64,000 nt of DNA from Membranipora membranacea. Taxonomy: Eukaryota; Bryozoa; Gymnolaemata; Cheilostomatida; Membraniporidae. The translations under genes and the position numbers were made by a program. A model generated the notes under the pieces. The model made no database searches, was not told the origin of the DNA, and was given only the letters and a program-made list of their open reading frames with translations. Positions 1 through 9,404 of this stretch are shown here, one piece after another. Within the stretch, counting starts at the first letter, position 1; every line of letters begins with the position of its first letter. Where the stretch lies: NCBI GenBank assembly GCA_914767715.1, contig OU612066.1, positions 25,954,283 through 26,018,282 on the forward strand. The letters are read 5' to 3'.

Positions 1-720
1 TAAATAAACCGTAAGCAAAATTGGCAAGCTTTGATAAAATAGAACTTATTTTTAATCTCGATCAAGACAACAAGGTCCTCCACTATTTACTGGTGCAGGA
101 GAAATACACCGTAATTGGTGCGATTTATAATACCCAGGTGCACTTCTTTATAGCAAGAAAAATGTGAGGATCGCGAAAAAATATCTGGCCGCAGCTCATT
201 GCAAAAAAACAAACAACAAGCCTATTAAATTTGGACATCAATTCACCAAGCGCATCGTTAACACTAAAGAGCAGAAGGTGGATCAGTTGGTGAGAGTGCA
301 ACTGTTGAAAAAGCAAGGCCAATTTTGTTTCTGATTCTTTTCTGAGTTTTGATGCAAAACAATGTCAATGACTCCTTGTTGTTTACCAACACTCTTGAAA
401 TCAACAACTCCAAAACATAACCGTGAAGTACAAACATTGATTAAACTGAAAGTAAAATTGGCAAGCTATCTATGATAAAATGGAACTCACATAAATCTCT
501 GTCAACAAAGTACTCCACTATATCCTTGTAGTGGTGCTGCAGAAATACACCTCGATCAGTGTGATTTATTTTGTCCAGATGTACTTCTTTATAAATAAGA
601 AAGATATGAGGATCGCCAAAGAATATCTGACCGCAGCTCAATGTTAAACACCAAACAACAAGCCCAAGCATGAGTCAATCAGTTGCCGGTATTTTTTAGA
701 CTCTGATCAGGGATCTAGGG
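1..720. repeat. Diverged fragments of the tandem unit
   Basis: Two stretches (about 155-270 and 597-665) resemble each other and the segment at 7815-7960 of unit 2. All share a gaggatc start, a gccgcagctca core and an aacaaacaacaagc-like continuation. They look like old degenerate copies of the start of the ~5.8 kb repeat unit. Open frames on the minus strand here (125-322, 441-671) are by-products of that shared sequence. No gene is supported. Confidence 0.45.
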
Positions 721-1739
721 GTCTCTAGCTTACTCTGTCATGGATAAGGTTATCTATAATATTATTCGTGCCAGCAACATCTTGGGATAACGTTGTGTTC
801 TATCATGTTAACCATCTGTTGTTTTGGTTTAATTCAAAGAGAGCAACTTGTAGAACGGACTAAAAGAGGATACAGAGAATGAAGTAGATGCATCCTGGTA
901 ACAAAGGATTTACATGGCTCTTGCAGAGAGTTCCTCTGATATGGTTATCATCGATTGGCAAGTCTTTTTGTCTCTAGGCACAGTAAAGGGTAACTACAAG
1001 GTGAAAGAATATAAGATACATCAATCAACTCCCTTCATTGGCTGCATTGAGCATACTACGCTGTTGAATTCGCTCATTCCTGTGGAAGTGGAAGCAAGTT
1101 TTATTCTGTAATCACCAAAACCAATTATTAATAATACTTAACATTGCCGACAAAAATGAGAGAGAAGAATTGTCTAGATCGAGGTCAGGATAGCTCACAC
1201 TTTCCAGTACGGAGAATTAGAGTTAAATGGTTACAACAATATTTAGGCCTCTCTTTGGTGTACATGTACTTATGTCCTGCTACAGTGTTTTTGCAAGTAC
1301 ACAGCACTTGGTATGGGTTGACTTTGTCTCCTCCGACATAATCTCATAGTTCAGGTAGTTGCTCTGGAAGTCTAGCTCGCAGACTACTTGGAAGTTGTGT
1401 CGGTGTATCTTGTTACGCTGAGTGTAAGCGCTATCAGATAAGGACGATATTAGTTTAAACCCTCTGTTAGTAGCCTCCTGTATAACCCTAGTAGTCATCT
1501 GATTGTTGAGTCCCTTACGAGTGTACTCAAGCCCAACTGATGTCATGTTTATCCACCAGAGCTTGTCCACACTAAAGTAACAAAAACACAATTTTGAATA
1601 TAATAAATCATAATTCTCATATAATTTAGTAAGTTAATATGTTATGTTGAGGGCCAACTCAACACTTCATTTAGGACTAACTGAGGGCCAACAAATAATC
1701 AAAGAGCCAGCAGTGCGCTCAGTTTAATTTTACACAATA

Positions 1740-2252
1740 TACAGTTTTCTGAACTCTGATTTAGGCCTCAATTTGGAATTGTCCTCTCTCCAGTTTGGTA
1801 CTTTTAACCCACGCCGCATAGGAAAAACGTGCTGAAAAGAGGGTTATCTTGAAAACTGCTTATAATAGGATAAAAATTGATTTTGATTCAGAATCTGCAA
1901 CATTGAAAACTCATATATTGGACATACTTTGGTAAATAATTTTAGTATTTGGATAGTCAATTATAGCATTTTCTGACAGTTTTGCAGACAATTTGGCAGA
2001 ATCGTTCATGAGTTTTGTCACTAAAATTAAGATTTATCAACAGTCAAGCCTCCTATGATTTGGAAACCCTGTCTCCCAGGGTTTTCAATGGTGCAGACTC
2101 TGAATCAAAAATCATTTTTATCCTAGCATCAGCGGTTTTCAATATAACCCTCTTTCAGCAGGTTTTTCCTATGCGGCGCGGGTTAAAAGTACCAAACTGG
2201 AGAGAGGACAACTCCGAATTGAGGCTTAAATAAGAGCTCAGAAAACTGTCTA
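1740..2252. mobile_element. TA-flanked foldback MITE (mariner-like)
   Basis: The ends are long inverted repeats. CAGTTTTCTGA at the left and its complement at the right lead into at least 150 bp of matching arms, both containing the cctctctccagtttggta and gccgcataggaaaaac segments. Units 2 and 3 have the empty site (cacaatagaa), so TA appears to be the duplicated target. Tc1/mariner elements use TA, but no transposase is present. Confidence 0.65.
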
Positions 2253-2816
2253 TAGAAGGGAACCTCAGGGCGGAGTTGTCTAAGTAAATTGCTAAAACTG
2301 TTCTCTGATGTCTAAATAGTTACTTATCAAACCCTAGACGAAACACACAACATGTCACCGATAACTAACATTCACCTGAATTTGTGGAATAAATCTCCTC
2401 TCTCATGAGCCGCATCCAAAAAGCTGTCAATGTTCTCCATCAGTCTACACTGATCCTTTTTTCGAAGTACGCTTTGTATGGCTTAGGAGTGCCCCAAGGT
2501 TTGACACATAATGCATCTGATATCACAAAGCCAGCCACCTAAAAGTAACACCATACAAATAAGGGTTTGTTTCCTGCAACAGTTATAACTTAAAAATGCA
2601 TGTATTAGACTCAGACGCTCATATCAGAGACAACGGCGCTGGTCCCAACATATGTTTTTACTGAGGCTAGACAGCATGACTTTCAACTGATTTATCTGTA
2701 TTTTGTATAACAAATGTCCCATAAGTTTTGTCAGGAACGGTTCCGTTCATTGTTACAAACAAATAGTTATTATATACTTAAGGATTTAATGTATACTATG
2801 TATACATGTATATAAT

Positions 2817-3195
2817 TAATAATAATAATAATAAAGTTTATTTATGAAACGCTTAATAAAATTGTTTAAAAACGATGATTTCTAAGCGTTGTACATGTGA
2901 TAAAAGGTTAATATTGAAACATATACTATGAAATAAGCCTGTTGCTGGTAAAATAAATAAAATTGATTAAAATTTTGTTATCATAAAAATAATCAAATAG
3001 ATGAGATAAAAAGAAGAAAGATAAGATAATTAAAACCTACAAGTGGCAACTGCCCAGCCCCTAAAAATCCACTATAAAACCTACATATATGGGGTATAAG
3101 CTTCCCGAAAAAGATGCGTTATTAACTGTGACTTAAATGAGGAGGTGGAAGAGAGATCGCGAAGGTAAGATGGTAGGGAGTTCCTGGCAATAAAT
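2817..3195 (-). mobile_element. LINE 3' fragment (non-LTR, minus strand)
   Basis: Reading the minus strand from 3195, a short frame encodes a peptide resembling the extreme C-terminus of CR1/L2-type reverse transcriptase ORFs (LRDLSSTSSFKSQL, then ITHLFREAY). It ends in a (TTA)n-like tail, seen on the plus strand as taataataataataaag at about 2818-2836. Units 2 and 3 have unrelated sequence here, so it was acquired or retained by unit 1 alone. It is strongly 5'-truncated. Confidence 0.55.
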
Positions 3196-3884
3196 GATCA
3201 GAATTTGTAAAAAAATAGTAAAAAATGTAAAAAATCACAGTCCCGTATTCCTTTGTATCGTAAGCCATCGCATTCATTAACCCATAAGAAGTTTATTTTA
3301 TCAAGTCTTCTTACCTTTTTATTGACAATGTCCCAGGCAACTATGGTGGGTGTCTCGTGGTCATTGTTCAGTTTATCATAGAGCATTAACTCCATCCTCT
3401 CTTTAATGTCTACATTTAATGGTTGGCGGAAAAATGCAAAATCTGCACGCAATGGGTTATGTTCCCAAAAATTGAGCCAAACATCTGATAAGTCTTTGTG
3501 ATGTTTCCAAGCCTCTTCCCATACCTTTAGAAAAACAACCGAGAAACTATTGAAATATGATCTGTAATGTCAGTGTGCCTTAGAGCAGTGCTATAAAACA
3601 TCAAACTCAACCATTCCATTGTATTACGTAACCCAATTGAGGGTGATAGAGCATCAATATTCTCTTAAAGATTCTTAGCAAACAAAAATTTCAATTTTAG
3701 TTTATGACTCACTTGAATTTCTATATTCTCCATCACCAGTCTTTACATTTCAGTTTGGTGTGCTACAAGAATTAACAAAGTCCTGGTTCAAGGCGTTTGT
3801 ATATATGAATATTTAAGCCATCTATCATTGCAACAATGATATAACATTAGGCTTAGATGGAAAATATTTTACTGTATACGATAG

Positions 3885-4005
3885 AGCAGCTGTAGCTCCA
3901 TGTTAAAGGTTTAGTGTTCAAATCCCGGCGGGCGCAGTGGTATCAGGAAGAGCATCTGGCTACAATTGGTCTGCGCCATGGGTCAAATAACCAGGGGGTC
4001 ATTCA
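3885..4005 (+). repeat. tRNA-derived SINE-like remnant
   Basis: A B-box-like gtgttcaaatccc at about 3917 is followed by gcgcagtggtatcaggaag and agcatctggc. The gtcaggaaGggcatccggc-type motif is widespread in metazoan SINEs. Related copies sit at equivalent places in units 2 (about 12105-12235) and 3 (split by a palindrome at 18321). It predates the unit duplications. Confidence 0.5.
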
Positions 4006-4175
4006 ATAAGAAATAGCGATGCTTCACTATCACATTGCCCAAAATTATCACTCACTTGGTCTTTCAATTAGACAAAATCGCTCCCAAATCGCTCACCCAG
4101 AATGTATATAGTTCCATAAATGACCAAGCGATTTGAAAGCGGTTATACAGTTATGAATCTAATAAAATCAAATAC

Positions 4176-4511
4176 CCTATAGGAGTTTAGTTTTCTCGGC
4201 ATTTAGGATTCGCTTTTCGTTGTTGCCTAGGTTGCGAAATTTAGTGTATCTTAAATTAAACTCATTCACCATAGTTTCATAAACAATGTACAATTATACA
4301 GGAATACACCTTACCTAAACATTCAAGCTGAGTGGAGTAGGGACTATGTGTCTGCCTTGCAATCTGATGAAGATTTATGTCCTGGGTTCGAATCCCAGCT
4401 TGGACATTTTTTTTTAATTTTCACTAGTAAGCCTACTAGCGAAATTTAGTACTAGTGAAATTTAGTACCAGGTCCAGAAATTAAACTCTAGCTAAATTAA
4501 ACTCCTATAGG
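4176..4511. mobile_element. MITE with internal tRNA-like Pol III cassette
   Basis: Terminal inverted repeats of about 18 bp start CCTATAGGAGTTTAGTTT and end in the near-complement at 4494-4511. Inside, on the plus strand, is a tRNA-like segment (about 4325-4406): an A-box-like region (gctgagtggagtaggga), a near-perfect T arm with the B box ggttcgaatcc (4385-4395), a 6/7 acceptor stem and a nine-T run at 4407-4415 that would terminate Pol III. The anticodon stem does not pair, so it is not a functional tRNA. Units 2 and 3 lack the insertion. Confidence 0.55.
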
Positions 4512-4802
4512 AAAAATCATATAAAATCAACTGGTTTCTTTAAGATGCCCAAGTCCATTTACCATTCCTCCGTATATTTAAGCAGTGAACGGTTGCTCTC
4601 AAATTGAGGGTTTGGCAACGCAGGATCAAAGTCACTTGGAGTTTTTAACAGTTTCTAGCGGCTAAGTGTTTCAAACCCTGTGCCTACTACCCACCCATGC
4701 TATACAATAACATCCAATACACATTGTGAACGAAATTGGTTATGAAATGTCAATAAAGTTTTACCACTTTATTACAAAACTAGCCAACTACTAATATCAT
4801 CT

Positions 4803-4923
4803 TAGACTCATTTAGAAAAGTCTCAGATGAACAAAAAATATCAAGATCATTTTCATGTAAGATCTTTTTAACTTCATCAATTTTGCTTGTAAGCCCTCTA
4901 ATATTTAGATGAGCTATTTTCAT
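4803..4923 (-). pseudogene. LINE ORF2 start: truncated endonuclease domain
   Basis: Sixteen nucleotides after the ORF1 stop an ATG (4923) opens MKIAHLNIRGLTSKIDEV, the typical first strand of the AP-endonuclease domain of CR1/L2-type non-LTR ORF2 proteins. It continues through DIFCSSETFLNE (the D and ET are conserved active-site positions). At about 4803 it runs into ordinary unit sequence shared with 12855 of unit 2, so everything downstream of the first ~40 residues is missing. Confidence 0.7.
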
Positions 4924-4939
4924 GCCTTGAGTAAAATAA

Positions 4940-7084
4940 CTAGACATTTGGAGTTGAAATTTCTGATAGGTGGCAATATATGAATAAAGATTTGAGTGGT
5001 ATACCATTGTGTATAGCGTGTTTCATGTCGGTTTGTGATGCGAATTTTACCTTCACAGTGCGCAAGGTCTTACCACCTTTTGAGAGTCTCTCAATAGTGG
5101 CCTCTGGATAAACTGCTTTGATATCTCGCTCTATATCATTGTTACTGCCTTCTTTAGGGACATTGTACATCATGGCACAGTTTAAATTCTGAGTCTTGGG
5201 GTCTTGTGGTCTCCTTGCAGTCGATCCACCAAAGAGGAGACAATTCCATTCCGTTACAATTTTTATAGCTGCAGCAGTAACTCTAAATTGAATGGCCAGT
5301 TTTGGATGATCTGACTTAAACTTATATGGCGTTATTTTTTCTACAATCACTAGACCATAATGTTTGCAGATCTCTTGTCGAGTAATATCTTGGTTGTAAT
5401 TTAAATGGAAAGCTGAGTCTTTCTCAATATTGACGATAATGTTTCTTTCAGGTGCAAATGGTTCTCTATGCGTTGACTGTGGATGGTCTGAGCTGTGTTG
5501 GTCCTTACTGGATGATTTGAGTTTTGACTTTCTGCTGTGAAGGGTATTATTGTTTGGTGATCCACTATGGTGTGGTGAATGGGAAGGCCGGCCGTGGGAT
5601 TGGAAGGATAGTGGTCGGGATAAAGGGTTTGCCTGGTTTTGTTGAGTGGAAGTGTGTGGTGTTGGTATGAAGGGGGAAACATGTGCACCAGTGTCGTGAC
5701 TTTGTGTTTTTCCAGCAACTTCTGCATACGTTCCAAATTTCTGGTTGATGGAAGATTCCAGTTGTTGTTTTACACAGAACAGTTGATGGTTAAATTTCTG
5801 CTCCATAGTTTCTGAGAAATGGCTCAGGTGAGCACGTAATGTGTCATTGGTTAATGGTCCGATGTTTCTGCTCTCCTGCATTTGTTGGATGATCTTGGCC
5901 TGGTTATTGACTACCTCTTCCAGTTCTTGAATTCTTGATTGCAGTGACTTGTTCAAAGCCTTGCACATATCTAGACTGCAGTCTGGAATTTTGGTAGGTG
6001 GTGAAGAAATTGGTGGGTAAGAACTTACGTCATAGATTGGTGGAGGGATCGATTTATTGAGAGGAGATCTTGATCTTGATCTTGATTTTTCTCTTGATTT
6101 CTTTGGTGGAGTGAGTTGGTCATGTATTCCTGTCTCAGCTTGTCTCCTGTTAAAGGTTGCAGATTTAAGCTGTTGGTTGATGGGAGAGGAATTTGTTATA
6201 GCGGTTCGAACATGAGTGATATCTATGTCAGACTGGATAATAGGAGATGAGGTGTTGGGGATGGGTGATATAGGACTGGCCGTATTGTTGATTGGGCTCT
6301 GGTTTTTGACTGGGCTCTGTTGGGAAGGGGTGGTGGGATGGGAAGGCAAACCCTTTGATGACTCACTTTCAATATTTGATGAAGTTGATGGGACAGTGTG
6401 AGTTGGGAGCGATGGCTCAGTAGCTTCATCTCTGCTATGTGTGAAAGATGGACTATTGATTGATGTATCCATATTACTTTCGTCTGAGAAGCTATCTCTT
6501 TCATAGTTTTTTACACTAGCCAGAGCTGTGTGGCAGATTGATTGATAATCCTGGTTAGCAGCATCAACAACGTGATGAGGCATCTTAGACATTAGTTCCT
6601 CGTAGTGAGCCATGAAATAGTTAATATCTGAATTTCCGTTCACCAAAATAGTGGATGTCGTATTAAAAAAGTTGATAGTATAAACTTTTTTTTCCTTTTT
6701 TTTTAGCTTTTTCGAAACACTTATACATGCTCCACTTTTATCAACAGTTAACTTAGAACACACACCTTCAATATCTTTAGTTTTGAGAAAGTTTGCTAGT
6801 GAAGTTTTGATCCACTCGAATGCAGCGGTGTTACATACAATCACTATCTGCGGGTTTTTGGTAGTGCCCTTAACTTCTATAGTTGATGTTTGGTTAAAGG
6901 TACTATCCAGCTTCTTCTGAATGGCATTTATCTTGTCCAGATAATATGGCACTTGGTTGACATGTTCCTCAGTTGAATTAGCCTTCATTGTGAAAACCAG
7001 TGTAGGTTCAGAGGAAGATGAAGTACTATCCGAGTCTAAGTCATTGCTATTCTTTTTCCGCGCTCGGTGAAAATGTTTTATCAT
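4940..7084 (-). CDS. LINE ORF1 protein (non-LTR retrotransposon, intact)
   Basis: A 714-residue open frame lies directly upstream of an AP-endonuclease start, the ORF1/ORF2 layout of CR1/L2-like elements. The N-terminal third has a folded-looking segment around INFFNTTSTILVNGNSDINY (residues ~135-155), a pattern common in invertebrate retroelement ORF1s. The middle is Ser/Pro/Thr-rich with a basic KSREKSRSRSRS stretch. A coiled-coil-like region follows (SLQSRIQELEEVVNNQAKII, ~residue 375). The C-terminal ~150 residues look like an RRM/nucleic-acid-chaperone domain. The expected role is RNA binding in the retrotransposition complex. No stops or shifts, so the insertion is young or the frame was retained by chance. 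Open frames on the opposite strand (6216-6401) and in other minus frames (5401-5736) are shadows. Confidence 0.8.
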   Translation of the reverse strand: MIKHFHRARKKNSNDLDSDSTSSSSEPTLVFTMKANSTEEHVNQVPYYLDKINAIQKKLDSTFNQTSTIEVKGTTKNPQIVIVCNTAAFEWIKTSLANFLKTKDIEGVCSKLTVDKSGACISVSKKLKKKEKKVYTINFFNTTSTILVNGNSDINYFMAHYEELMSKMPHHVVDAANQDYQSICHTALASVKNYERDSFSDESNMDTSINSPSFTHSRDEATEPSLPTHTVPSTSSNIESESSKGLPSHPTTPSQQSPVKNQSPINNTASPISPIPNTSSPIIQSDIDITHVRTAITNSSPINQQLKSATFNRRQAETGIHDQLTPPKKSREKSRSRSRSPLNKSIPPPIYDVSSYPPISSPPTKIPDCSLDMCKALNKSLQSRIQELEEVVNNQAKIIQQMQESRNIGPLTNDTLRAHLSHFSETMEQKFNHQLFCVKQQLESSINQKFGTYAEVAGKTQSHDTGAHVSPFIPTPHTSTQQNQANPLSRPLSFQSHGRPSHSPHHSGSPNNNTLHSRKSKLKSSSKDQHSSDHPQSTHREPFAPERNIIVNIEKDSAFHLNYNQDITRQEICKHYGLVIVEKITPYKFKSDHPKLAIQFRVTAAAIKIVTEWNCLLFGGSTARRPQDPKTQNLNCAMMYNVPKEGSNNDIERDIKAVYPEATIERLSKGGKTLRTVKVKFASQTDMKHAIHNGIPLKSLFIYCHLSEISTPNV

Positions 7085-7126
7085 TAGTTAAATATTACTA
7101 GTATAGGTTTTACTAAAATGTACATT

Positions 7127-7172
7127 ATGCAAATTGAATCGGAAAAAAATTATTTATTGTTATCTATTACAT
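7127..7172. repeat. 46-bp junction copy of the unit start
   Basis: The sequence cattatgcaaattgaatcgg and its continuation up to catgaagaa is the same as the start of units 2, 3 and 4 (about 7651, 13462, 21022). Here it joins the LINE 5' end directly to sequence matching 12983 of unit 2. It may be leftover LINE 5' UTR or a recombination joint. Confidence 0.6.
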
Positions 7173-7889
7173 GAAGAAGGGAGGCTTTATATCTACGCTC
7201 TTAGCCAAACTGCATGCATCTTTATGTAGAAAAATCACATAACCCACATAATCACATACTATAAAACCTATATAATATGAAGCTAACCAGTGGTCCAAAG
7301 TATTAACACAATCCTCGATGCGCTTAAGTTTACTCAATGCTGTGGTTTAGTTGACTGATGTTGGGCAAACTTTGAATGACAGCAGAATAAGGAAGACACC
7401 TGCACCATCCGGATGAGCCAATAATCTGCCTTCTATTTTGTATACTGTTTCTAAACTCCTCTTTTCTCTAATCAAACCAGGTGTCAATTGACAAAATGGG
7501 AAAACTTGACTTTGATATTGGCCAAGGATACTACTTAGAATTGCAAATATATTACACAGGACAGACAACTCCAAGATGCAATTTATCTCTATGGTGTTCC
7601 GAACGGAGACAGTGAGGATTACTATAGTGTATCCTTTACTGAATCATAGACATTATGCAAATTGAATCGGAAAAAAATTATTTATTGTTATCTATTACAT
7701 GAAGAAACTCCATATAGAAATATCATACACTATTGAGAAGGAAAACTCCCTTAGAAAACAACTTTTGAACTTTCCTATATGGCTTGTGAATCCAGGCTAT
7801 CAATCCAGGTGTTTTCTTTATATAAGACAATCATGAGGATCACACAAATAACTCGCCGCAGCTCAATGTTCAAAAACAAACAAAGCTTA

Positions 7890-8135
7890 TTAAATTTTGT
7901 CTTTGATACCAATTTTAGTAAACGTATATTTAACACCATAAGATTCATTTATGTGGTCTTCACCAACATTCTGAGGTTGTGTCTCCTTGGTGAATGGGAA
8001 GAACCTGGGGTTCTCTACACCTTTAACCTGAGTCCAGGGGAAGCAGTCGTACAACATCTGCATGGTGATGTCTTCTAGTTTTGGCAATTCAAAGCAATAA
8101 AGGATAAACAATTTATCAATAACTAATGTCATCAT
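7890..8135 (-). CDS. Recurring unrecognised ORF of the tandem unit
   Basis: An 81-residue frame recurs with a few substitutions at 13695-13949 and 21256-21627 (longer there, 123 aa). A fourth, degenerate copy lies on the plus strand near 53058-53300. The shared part includes LPKLEDITMQMLY, then FPWTQVKGVENPRFFPFTKE. I recognise no family. Substitutions among the three copies are mostly amino-acid-changing, which argues against constraint, and no start context or splice partners are evident. It may be a captured exon fragment amplified with the unit. Confidence 0.25.
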   Translation of the reverse strand: MMTLVIDKLFILYCFELPKLEDITMQMLYDCFPWTQVKGVENPRFFPFTKETQPQNVGEDHINESYGVKYTFTKIGIKDKI

Positions 8136-8489
8136 GATTTGCGCCGATAAAAACTTTGGTACATCTTAGTTGTTTTAATCTGGGATTTTTCCAGTGTAAA
8201 CATTCTCCATGTCACAGCAAAATGGGTCTTAATCTCTTTTGTGGTAGATATGCAATTTTGCAAAGGTCTGATCTCATAGTCATAAGTATCTTATCAAATG
8301 GGTTCTCTCTAAGAAACACAACACCGTTCTACCAGAAAACTTGCGAGAATAGTAATGTATAGTAATGTTATTTGTCTGCCCCTTATCAGAAGGAAGACAA
8401 CTTTTAACAATTGAGTGCATTTTCATTAAGCGAAGATTTAATTTTAATACTTTTATTGGCATCATAATCATATTTAGGAAAAAAAATGC

Positions 8490-8960
8490 TTTGCGTAATG
8501 GATCTTGATACGTTAGTTAAACTGATGAAAGTTGGTGTGTGTGTCACTTAAAAATCACTACAGAAGAATCTAGCAAAAATCTTGAATACATCATTTTTTA
8601 TCTGCCCCAAGTTGGTGCTTAAAATTTCACATTTTATCATCAGATTTAAAAATCAGGCAAATTATTGCGTGGCGTAAAAAATAATATTAGGCCCTTTATT
8701 TATTATTGTAAGAAAAAAAATAATTATGATGAATTATACCTCTAAGAATAAGTGCAACCCGCTTAGAAATTTCTTGCAATCAAATTGTCTCAGCAATCCA
8801 CTTTTCTAAAAACAACTTTTTAACCTTATTTCCTTAATAAAATGAAGCAACGTCATCCAATAAAACTTTTGATGAGCTATTAAGCATCAGTAACTCGGCA
8901 GCTTTCCAACAGTGTATAGAAAGTCTACATTTACTGACCCCGTGTCTCTACCTTGGCCAT
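8490..8960. mobile_element. Relic of a TTAA-type foldback element
   Basis: The right part (cagctttccaacagtgta, then actgaccccgtgtctctacc) matches the right end of the complete element at 40680-41476. An interior aaatttcttgcaatcaaattg resembles the arms of the other foldbacks. A second copy is at about 14310-14765 in unit 3. No intact TTAA pair remains. Confidence 0.5.
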
Positions 8961-9404
8961 CTCATGTTTTGGTTCATTTTAAAGAGAGCAACTTGAAGAA
9001 CGGACCAAAAGATGACACAGAGGATGCAGTAGATGCAGCCTTGTAACAGAGGATTTGCAGAGAATTCCTCTGATATGTTTAACATCGATTGGCAAGGGTT
9101 ATTGTCTCTTGTAGAGGGTAATTACAAGATGCAAGAATACAACATGCATCAATCAATCCCTTCATTGGTTGCATTGAGCATACTACCCTGTTGAATTAGC
9201 TTGTTGCTATGGAAGTGGAAGCAAGTTTTATTCTGTAATCATGGAAACCAATTGTTATTAATACTAAAAATTTACGACAAAAAAGAAACAGAAATGGTCC
9301 AGATCAAGGTCAGGATAGCTATCATTTTTCAGTACAGAGCATTAGAGATAAATGATTACAACAAGATTTAGGCCTCTCTTTGATGTACATGTACTTATGT
9401 CCTG

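Larger units (their letters stand above)
1280..3733 (-). pseudogene. GNAT-family N-acetyltransferase copy A, frameshifted
   Basis: Four minus-strand exons match copies B and C: exon 1 3713-3733 (MENIEIQ), exon 2 3315-3524, exon 3 2376-2538, exon 4 1280-1571. All donors and acceptors are preserved (gtgagt, gtaaga and gtgaa donors; tttag acceptor before exon 4). Exon 3 is 163 nt instead of the 164 nt in B and C. One base is missing in the run near 2457-2466, where B and C encode FEDK or FEEK, so the exon 3-4 junction falls out of frame. Exon 4 still encodes the acetyl-CoA-binding region, with YTRKGLNN at the pyrophosphate loop. The fold belongs to the GCN5-related acetyltransferases, closest in style to arylalkylamine/dopamine N-acetyltransferases; the substrate is unknown. 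A sequencing error at the base run is the alternative to true pseudogenisation. Confidence 0.7.
825..7650. repeat. Tandem unit 1, diverged and TE-interrupted
   Basis: Sequence from about 825 runs collinear with 8980 onward of unit 2, through the four GNAT exons and the SINE-like piece. It breaks at about 4803 and resumes at 7171, which matches 12983 of unit 2. Compared with units 2 and 3 it is visibly more diverged and has private insertions: a foldback at 1740-2252, a LINE 3' fragment at 2817-3195, a tRNA-bearing MITE at 4176-4511 and a LINE 5' fragment at 4803-7127. It is therefore the older, outermost copy of the array. Confidence 0.75.

Noticed and set aside
4325-4406. A functional tRNA gene (Ala-like TGC in the loop)
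   Set aside because: The T arm and acceptor stem pair, but the anticodon stem does not, and it lies inside a MITE.
5401-6504. Several long frames overlapping LINE ORF1 in other frames and on the plus strand
   Set aside because: They overlap the complete 714-residue ORF1 and have biased, repetitive composition; shadows.
8156-8471. A pair of frames repeated exactly in unit 3 (13961-14276)
   Set aside because: Repetition is explained by the tandem duplication; no domain, start context or splice support.
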